Positions 58,630-64,000 of a DNA stretch of 64,000 bases are shown here, in pieces (position 1 is the first letter of the stretch; each line of letters opens with the position of its first letter). Under the pieces are notes generated by a model. That model was not told where the DNA came from, did no database searches, and saw only the letters and a program-made list of their open reading frames with translations. The position numbers and the translations under genes were made by a program. Source of the DNA: Limnobacter thiooxidans (GTDB taxonomy: Bacteria > Pseudomonadota > Gammaproteobacteria > Burkholderiales > Burkholderiaceae_B); contig NZ_AP028947.1 of assembly GCF_036323495.1 (NCBI RefSeq), forward strand, positions 868,001-932,000, given 5' to 3'.

Positions 58630-59289
58630 TTACTTCATGACTTTCTGTGTTGCGTTGAATTCAATCTCAACGCGACGGTTCTTGGCACGGCCTTCTTTGG
58701 ACTTGTTGTCAGCCACTGGCTGGCTTTCGCCCATGCCCTTGATCTGGATACGGTCGGCTGATACACCTTTGCTGACCATGTAGTCTTTAACGGCCTGAGC
58801 ACGACGCTCTGACAGCTTCTGGTTGTAGGCATCGGAACCGATTGAGTCAGTGTGGCCGATCGCGATCACGCTGTTCAGGTCAACTTGACCCAGCTTGGTG
58901 ATTTCAGCGTCGATACGGTCCTTACCGCCTTGCTTCAGTGTAGCCTTGTCGAAATCGAAGTAGGCGTCAGCTTCCAGGCTTACTTTCGTAATCACTGGAG
59001 TTGGTGCAGCAGGAGCTGGCTCAGGAGCAGGTGCAGGTGCTGCAACTGGTGCGGGAGCTGCTTTCTTGGGGATCAGGTCAGGATCGCATTCCTGGATGGC
59101 CAAAGCGGCTGTGAAATAGCTGGTGCGAATGCACTCGCCGGAGCCATCTTTAACTACCTTGCCGCTCGCGTCCACTACGTAGCCGGACAGGCCTTCGCCT
59201 TTGTCTGTTGTGTGGGCCATAGCGGCTGTAGACGCTGTGCCAATGGCCATTGCCATCAGTACTTGCGTGAGAGTCGACATTTTTTTCAT
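58630..59289 (-). CDS. OmpA family outer-membrane/peptidoglycan-binding protein
   Basis: From the ATG at 59289, after AAGGAG, 219 residues. A signal peptide (MKKMSTLTQVLMAMAIGTAS through AMA), a short domain, a proline/alanine linker (about 85-110) and a C-terminal OmpA domain (SVIAIGHTDSIGSDAYNQKLSERRA, GMGESQPVADN) that binds diaminopimelate. It lacks a full eight-stranded barrel. Such short OmpA-like proteins precede ubiG in many betaproteobacteria. Confidence 0.92.
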   Translation of the reverse strand: MKKMSTLTQVLMAMAIGTASTAAMAHTTDKGEGLSGYVVDASGKVVKDGSGECIRTSYFTAALAIQECDPDLIPKKAAPAPVAAPAPAPEPAPAAPTPVITKVSLEADAYFDFDKATLKQGGKDRIDAEITKLGQVDLNSVIAIGHTDSIGSDAYNQKLSERRAQAVKDYMVSKGVSADRIQIKGMGESQPVADNKSKEGRAKNRRVEIEFNATQKVMK

Positions 59290-59364
59290 TGTTGCTCCTT
59301 GGGTTAAATAGGGGTTCAAGCTGGTTGATAGTTTACAGCAGAGGCTGTCATTGTTATCACCCTC

Positions 59365-60699
59365 TCAACCAACTTTCTCGACACGAGTCTGCCACACTCG
59401 CTGGGTTTTTCGCATGATTTCGCCCACTAATTGTGCCCTTTGTCCCACAAGTTGTTGCGATTGCACAACTTGAACCCCCGCAACCCAAACATGTCTGACA
59501 TCCCGGGAAGCCCCGCTGTAAGCCAGTTTTGAGATCAGGTTGTGGTTGGGTAGCTGGTGTGCAGCCTCGCCGACCGCCACGGCAATCAGGTCTGCTTGAA
59601 GGCCAGGTGTAATCCGGCCAATCAGGTGTTCCGCTCCCAAAGCCTTGGCTGCATTGCAGGTCATGCTCATCAACAGTTGCCCAGCGGGAAAGGCGGTGGC
59701 GTCTCCGCTGGCCCCTTTGCATAGCAGGGAGGCCAGTCGACCCTCTTCCCACAGATCCAGTTTGTTGTTGCTTGCCGCGCCATCCGTTCCGATGACCACA
59801 TTAACCCCCGCCTTTAGCGCAGCTGCCACAGGCGCAATGCCGCTGGCCAGTTTCAGGTTTGAGGCGGGGCAGTGCACCAGGGTTGCACCTTTCGTTGCCA
59901 TGGTTTGAAGTTCCTGATGGTTCAGGTGGACCCCGTGTATTGCCATCAGGCGTTCGTTAATCAGCCCCAGTCGTTCAAAGCGGTCGAATGGCCGCTCGCC
60001 GCTTCGGCTGACTGCGTCGCTGACCTCGCTCGGTGTTTCATGCAAATGGCAGTGCATGGGCAAATCCAGTTCCTCGGCCAACATCGCCATGTGTGAGAAG
60101 GTGTCGTCACTGACGGTGTAAGGCGCATGCGGTGCCACCGTCCAGTGCACGGTTTTTTCATTCAGGAACTTGTCGCGCGCGGCTATCCCCAGTTCGATGT
60201 ATTGCTTGGCCTCCGCCGCGTACCGAGTAGGAAATTCAATAACCGTGATGCCTGCAAACACGCGGGAACCAACGTCAAGCGCAGCTTGAACCACCTGGTC
60301 GGGATAGAAATACATGTCATTGAAAGTAGTAATGCCACCTTGAAGCATTTCAGCTGCAGCCAGTACCGTGCCGTCGTACACGAACTCGGCATCGGCAAGT
60401 TCGCCTTCCAGTGGCCAGATTCGGGTTTGCAGCCAATCGTGCAAGGCCAAGTCATCGGCAGCTCCCCGCAGCAGGTTCATGGCTGCGTGGCTGTGGCAGT
60501 TGATCAGCCCCGGCATCAAAACCTGACCTGGCAGGTCAACGCGCATGGCTTGCGGAAACTGGTTCAGCAGTTCATCACGCGGTCCGACCGCTTCAATCAC
60601 GTCGTTGTGGATCAAAACAGCGTGGTTTTCCAGCACTTCGGTGGAGTGGTTCAGGCACAGGAGCCATTGGGGGGTCAGCAGTTGCATGGGCAGGGTCAC
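59365..60699 (-). CDS. mtaD: TRZ/ATZ family amidohydrolase (MTA/SAH deaminase-like)
   Basis: 444 residues. Metal-binding HxH is in INCHSHAAMNLLRG, further ligands in MHCHLHETPSE and the Asp in IGTDGAASNNKLDLWEE. APHAPYTVSDD fits 5-methylthioadenosine/S-adenosylhomocysteine deaminases of this family. It is often next to ubiG and gyrA in betaproteobacteria. Related guanine or atrazine-type deaminases cannot be excluded by eye, so the symbol is tentative. Confidence 0.85.
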   Translation of the reverse strand: MTLPMQLLTPQWLLCLNHSTEVLENHAVLIHNDVIEAVGPRDELLNQFPQAMRVDLPGQVLMPGLINCHSHAAMNLLRGAADDLALHDWLQTRIWPLEGELADAEFVYDGTVLAAAEMLQGGITTFNDMYFYPDQVVQAALDVGSRVFAGITVIEFPTRYAAEAKQYIELGIAARDKFLNEKTVHWTVAPHAPYTVSDDTFSHMAMLAEELDLPMHCHLHETPSEVSDAVSRSGERPFDRFERLGLINERLMAIHGVHLNHQELQTMATKGATLVHCPASNLKLASGIAPVAAALKAGVNVVIGTDGAASNNKLDLWEEGRLASLLCKGASGDATAFPAGQLLMSMTCNAAKALGAEHLIGRITPGLQADLIAVAVGEAAHQLPNHNLISKLAYSGASRDVRHVWVAGVQVVQSQQLVGQRAQLVGEIMRKTQRVWQTRVEKVG

Positions 60700-60746
60700 T
60701 AGATGATTTGGAACGCACCATTGCGCCCAGTTTCAGCGATTTTGGC

Positions 60747-60755
60747 TGATACAAT
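60747..60755 (+). promoter_or_regulatory. Extended -10 promoter of gyrA
   Basis: TGATACAAT is an extended -10 element about 100 bases upstream of gyrA. The -35 region is poor. A supercoiling-sensitive gyrA promoter would fit a weak -35. Confidence 0.5.
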
Positions 60756-60856
60756 CGAAAGCTTGCAAGTGTAGCGCCAAGGATGTGACGCCGCCATGAA
60801 AGGCAGTGTCCAGCCCAGTTATTCCTTCAGTCAAATAATTCAACACAAGAAGAAAC

Positions 60857-63493
60857 ATGGATTCATTCGCAAAAGAAACACTCCCGATCAGTCTAGAGGA
60901 GGAAATGCGCAGGTCCTACCTCGATTACGCCATGAGCGTGATCGTTGGGCGTGCCCTGCCAGACGTGCGGGACGGCTTGAAACCCGTTCACCGTCGAGTT
61001 TTGTTTGCGATGCATGAACTGAACAACGACTGGAACCGAGCCTACAAGAAATCAGCCCGTATCGTCGGTGACGTGATCGGTAAGTACCACCCGCACGGCG
61101 ATTCTGCGGTATATGACACGATTGTCCGCATGGCGCAGGACTTTTCCCTGCGTTACATGCTGGTTGATGGACAGGGTAACTTCGGTTCGATCGACGGCGA
61201 CAACGCTGCAGCGATGCGATACACCGAAATTCGTCTGGCCAAAATCGCCCACGAAATGCTGCTCGATATCGACAAGGAGACTGTTGATTTTGGCCCGAAC
61301 TATGACGGCAGCGAACGCGAGCCCAAGGTGTTGCCCGCCCGTTTACCCAACTTGCTGGTCAACGGTTCGTCAGGTATTGCGGTGGGCATGGCCACCAACA
61401 TGCCGCCACACAACCTCAAGGAAGTTGTTGCTGCCTGCCTGTTTGCAATTGACAACCCTGAATGCACAGTCGATGACCTGATCGAGTTGATTCCTGCTCC
61501 TGACTTCCCTACTGCCGGCATTATTTACGGCATTCAAGGAGTTCGAGAAGGCTACCGCACCGGCCGCGGCCGTGTGGTCATGCGGGCAAAAACCCACTTC
61601 GAAGACCTTGAGCGCGGCAACCGCGTGGCAATTATTGTTGATGAGCTACCCTACCAGGTGAACAAGAAAAGCCTGCTTGAGCGAATTGCCGAGCTGGTTT
61701 CTGAAAAGAAAATGGAAGGCATTTCCGATTTGCGCGACGAGTCCGACAAAGACGGTATTCGCGTCGTCATCGAACTCAAGCGCGGTGAAGTGCCTGAAGT
61801 GGTGTTGAATAACCTGTACAAAAACACACAATTGCAGGACACCTTCGGCATCAACATGGTGGCATTGGTAGACAGCCAGCCCCGTTTGCTGAACCTGCGC
61901 GACCTGATTTTCTACTTCCTGCGCCATCGCCGGGAAGTCATCACCCGTCGCACGGTATTCGAGTTGCGCAAGGCCCGCGACCGCGGCCATGTGCTCGAAG
62001 GTTTGGCGGTGGCTTTGGCCAACATTGACGAATTCATTGCCATTATCAAGGCGGCACCTACGCCTCCTGTGGCCAAGGCCGATTTGCTGGCCCGTGGCTG
62101 GGATTCCTCCTTGGTGCGTGAAATGCTGTCGCGCACTGAACTGACTGCTTCAGGTGGTGCAAAGGCATTCCGTCCCGAAGGTTTGCCGGCACGTCTTGGT
62201 TTGCAAGATGACGGTCTGTACCGTCTCAGCGAAGACCAGGCTCAGGAAATTCTCCAGATGCGCCTGCAACGCCTGACTGGCCTTGAGCAAGACAAAATCA
62301 TCAATGAATACAAAGACGTCATTGACCAGATCGCGGACCTGTTGGATATCTTGTCCAAGCCTGAGCGGATCAACCAGATCATCAAAGATGAGTTGACTTC
62401 AATTGGTAACGAGTTTTCAGACGAGCGCCGTTCGCAGATCGAATTCAACGCGACCGAATTGGGTACGGAAGATCTGATCACGCCTCAGGACATGGTGGTG
62501 ACTCTGTCCCATTCTGGCTATATCAAGAGCCAGCCGCTGACTGAATACCGCGCACAGAAACGGGGTGGACGGGGCAAGCAGGCTGCCACCACCAAAGAAG
62601 ACGACTGGATTGATTACCTGTTTGTGGCGAACACCCACGACACCATTTTGTACTTCAGCAATGCGGGGCGTGTGTACTGGCTCAAAGTGTATGAAGTGCC
62701 ACAGGGTTCACGCACCTCGCGCGGCCGGCCAATCATCAACATGTTCCCCTTGGCGGAAGGCGAAAAAATCACCGCCGTGTTGCCAGTAAAAAGTTTTGAG
62801 GATGAGGACAAATACGTGTTCATGGCCACCAGCCTGGGCACGGTCAAGAAATCCAAGCTGAGCGATTTCTCCCGCCCCATGAAGCGCGGCATTATCGCCG
62901 TGAACCTGGATGAAGGCGATTACCTAATCGGCGCTGCCATGACCAATGGCAACAACGATGTGATGCTGTTCAGCGATTCAGGCAAAGCGGTGCGTTTTGA
63001 CGAGAACGATGTCCGAGCCATGGGTCGAAGTGCCCGCGGTGTGCGCGGCATGAATCTGGAAGACGGGCAAAGTGTCATTGCCATGCTGGTTGCTGAAAAC
63101 GAACAGCAGTCCGTGTTGACAGCCACTCAAAATGGTTACGGCAAGCGCACGCCGGTTGCGGAATACACCCGCCATGGCCGTGGAACCAAGGGCATGATCG
63201 CCATCCAGACCTCCGAGCGCAATGGCAAGGTGGTTTCTGCGGTGTTGGTGAACCCGACTGATGAAATCATGTTGATCACCACCGGCGGTGTGCTGGTGCG
63301 CACACGTGTGTCTGAAATTCGCGAAATGGGCCGCGCCACCCAGGGCGTTACCTTAATCAATGTGGATGAAGGCACCTGGCTTTCAGGCTTGCAGCGCATT
63401 GTTGAATCGGATGCTGAAGACGTGGTCGATGTCGAAGACATCGAAGCGAGTAGCGAGAGTGATTCGGGTGAAGCACCGGCCACCGAAGAATAA
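60857..63493 (+). CDS. gyrA: DNA gyrase subunit A
   Basis: 878 residues. The breakage-reunion domain shows [39 protein letters not shown] with Ser and Asp at the quinolone positions (no resistance change seen) and the catalytic Tyr in [10 protein letters not shown]. The C-terminal beta-pinwheel has the GyrA box QKRGGRGKQ, and the protein ends in an acidic tail. GyrA with GyrB introduces negative supercoils. It precedes serC by 27 bases. Confidence 0.97.
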   Translation: MDSFAKETLPISLEEEMRRSYLDYAMSVIVGRALPDVRDGLKPVHRRVLFAMHELNNDWNRAYKKSARIVGDVIGKYHPHGDSAVYDTIVRMAQDFSLRYMLVDGQGNFGSIDGDNAAAMRYTEIRLAKIAHEMLLDIDKETVDFGPNYDGSEREPKVLPARLPNLLVNGSSGIAVGMATNMPPHNLKEVVAACLFAIDNPECTVDDLIELIPAPDFPTAGIIYGIQGVREGYRTGRGRVVMRAKTHFEDLERGNRVAIIVDELPYQVNKKSLLERIAELVSEKKMEGISDLRDESDKDGIRVVIELKRGEVPEVVLNNLYKNTQLQDTFGINMVALVDSQPRLLNLRDLIFYFLRHRREVITRRTVFELRKARDRGHVLEGLAVALANIDEFIAIIKAAPTPPVAKADLLARGWDSSLVREMLSRTELTASGGAKAFRPEGLPARLGLQDDGLYRLSEDQAQEILQMRLQRLTGLEQDKIINEYKDVIDQIADLLDILSKPERINQIIKDELTSIGNEFSDERRSQIEFNATELGTEDLITPQDMVVTLSHSGYIKSQPLTEYRAQKRGGRGKQAATTKEDDWIDYLFVANTHDTILYFSNAGRVYWLKVYEVPQGSRTSRGRPIINMFPLAEGEKITAVLPVKSFEDEDKYVFMATSLGTVKKSKLSDFSRPMKRGIIAVNLDEGDYLIGAAMTNGNNDVMLFSDSGKAVRFDENDVRAMGRSARGVRGMNLEDGQSVIAMLVAENEQQSVLTATQNGYGKRTPVAEYTRHGRGTKGMIAIQTSERNGKVVSAVLVNPTDEIMLITTGGVLVRTRVSEIREMGRATQGVTLINVDEGTWLSGLQRIVESDAEDVVDVEDIEASSESDSGEAPATEE

Positions 63494-63520
63494 ATAAACG
63501 ATTGATAGTGGTGGGCAAGC

Positions 63521-64000
63521 ATGTCTAGAGTTTGGAATTTTTCAGCAGGTCCGGCGGCCTTGCCCGAATCGGTGTTGCGCCGTGCAGCCGAAGAAATGCT
63601 GGATTGGCAAGGCAAGGGCTTGTCTGTGATGGAAATGAGCCATCGCAGCCCCGAGTACACGGCCATCTTTGAAAAAACCCGCAGTGATTTTCGCACTCTT
63701 CTGAACGTGCCTGATACGCATGACGTCTTGTTCATGCAGGGTGGTGCCGTGGGCATGAATGCCATCGTGCCCCTGAATTTGCTCAAGGGCTTCGAGCAGG
63801 CCGCCTTTGTGAACACCGGCGCCTGGTCTAAAAAAACCAGCAAGGAATTCTCGAAGTACGGTCTTTCCCGCGTGGTGCTTGACAACGCCAATGCCCAAGC
63901 TGATGCGTCTTCCGCCTGCTATGTACCTGAATGTGTGTCATTGCTGGAAAGGGTTAACGGTCAGCAAATGGCTTACCTGCACTACTGCGACAACGAAACC
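63521..64000 (+). CDS. serC: Phosphoserine aminotransferase (partial, runs off the right edge)
   Basis: The first 160 codons are present. The N-terminus MSRVWNFSAGPAALPESVL and the blocks VMEMSHRSPEYTAIF and LFMQGGA are those of SerC, which makes phosphoserine in serine and pyridoxine synthesis. The gene starts 27 bases after gyrA and is probably co-transcribed, the usual gyrA-serC-pheA-type order of betaproteobacteria. Confidence 0.95.
   Translation, partial: MSRVWNFSAGPAALPESVLRRAAEEMLDWQGKGLSVMEMSHRSPEYTAIFEKTRSDFRTLLNVPDTHDVLFMQGGAVGMNAIVPLNLLKGFEQAAFVNTGAWSKKTSKEFSKYGLSRVVLDNANAQADASSACYVPECVSLLERVNGQQMAYLHYCDNET

Noticed and set aside
58981-59065. Proline/alanine-rich repeat as a DNA repeat element
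   Set aside because: It is the low-complexity linker of the OmpA-family protein.
60857-63493. Quinolone-resistance change in gyrA
   Set aside because: The GDSAVYD segment has the sensitive Ser and Asp residues.

Overview
The window is chromosomal DNA of a betaproteobacterium, most likely in the order Burkholderiales. This is supported by an rrn operon with the order 16S, tRNA-Ile(GAT), tRNA-Ala(TGC), 23S, 5S, by an S-adenosylhomocysteine (SAH) riboswitch of the type found before ahcY in beta- and gammaproteobacteria, by the ahcY-tlyA-metF order, by a one-piece tmRNA with tag ANDERFALAA, and by an EF-P/EarP pair. A Limnobacter-like genus is my guess from the gene set and the 16S text. It was not tested by any search. 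No insertion sequence, prophage, integrase-associated island or CRISPR array was seen, and gene density is high throughout.

Layout. 1-9.3 kb: end of yajQ, murB, a secreted Ig-like protein, the arginine operon argD-argF-argG, and an slt/NDUFA9-like pair. 9.3-14.3 kb: one-carbon and methyl-cycle genes (5-FCL, metF, tlyA, ahcY, metK), with an SAH riboswitch and a clear sigma-70 promoter in front of ahcY-tlyA-metF. 14.5-18.7 kb: envelope and division genes in one direction (two LpxL-type acyltransferases, dapF, a DUF484 gene, xerC). 18.7-22 kb: a small metallopeptidase-like protein, earP, efp and an RsuA-type pseudouridine synthase. 22.0-27.9 kb: a complete rrn operon with promoter, boxA sites, processing stem and terminator.

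28-31.7 kb: a very large fused gene starting about 50 bases after the rrn terminator. It joins an alpha/alpha-toroid-like region, a VanY/M15-like D,D-peptidase domain that has lost two of three zinc ligands, and a complete MurF-type ligase. This is the strongest candidate for something undescribed. 31.8-36.1 kb: accessory enzymes (serine beta-lactamase-like hydrolase, lipoprotein esterase, extended SDR, AraC-Ada methyltransferase). 36.3-43.4 kb: a DUF1302 / DUF1329 / YCF48-like / RND-MMPL set that looks like an envelope transport system of unknown cargo. 43.4-47.2 kb: a zinc acylase, an unknown protein, CheV and a 2OG-Fe(II) oxygenase. 47.2-50.5 kb: an ECF sigma factor with its DUF1109 (NrsF-like) membrane anti-sigma factor, divergent from the glutathione-dependent formaldehyde detoxification pair. 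50.5-57.1 kb: a zinc-ribbon membrane protein, a MazG-like pyrophosphohydrolase, a divergent nemA/LysR pair, rarD, a sorbosone-type dehydrogenase and ssrA. 57.1-64 kb: gph, ubiG, an OmpA-family gene, a TRZ/ATZ hydrolase, gyrA and the start of serC.

Coordinates of starts were adjusted where a ribosome-binding site or family alignment favoured an internal ATG. Residue numbers are hand counts. All functional calls rest on motif recognition alone.
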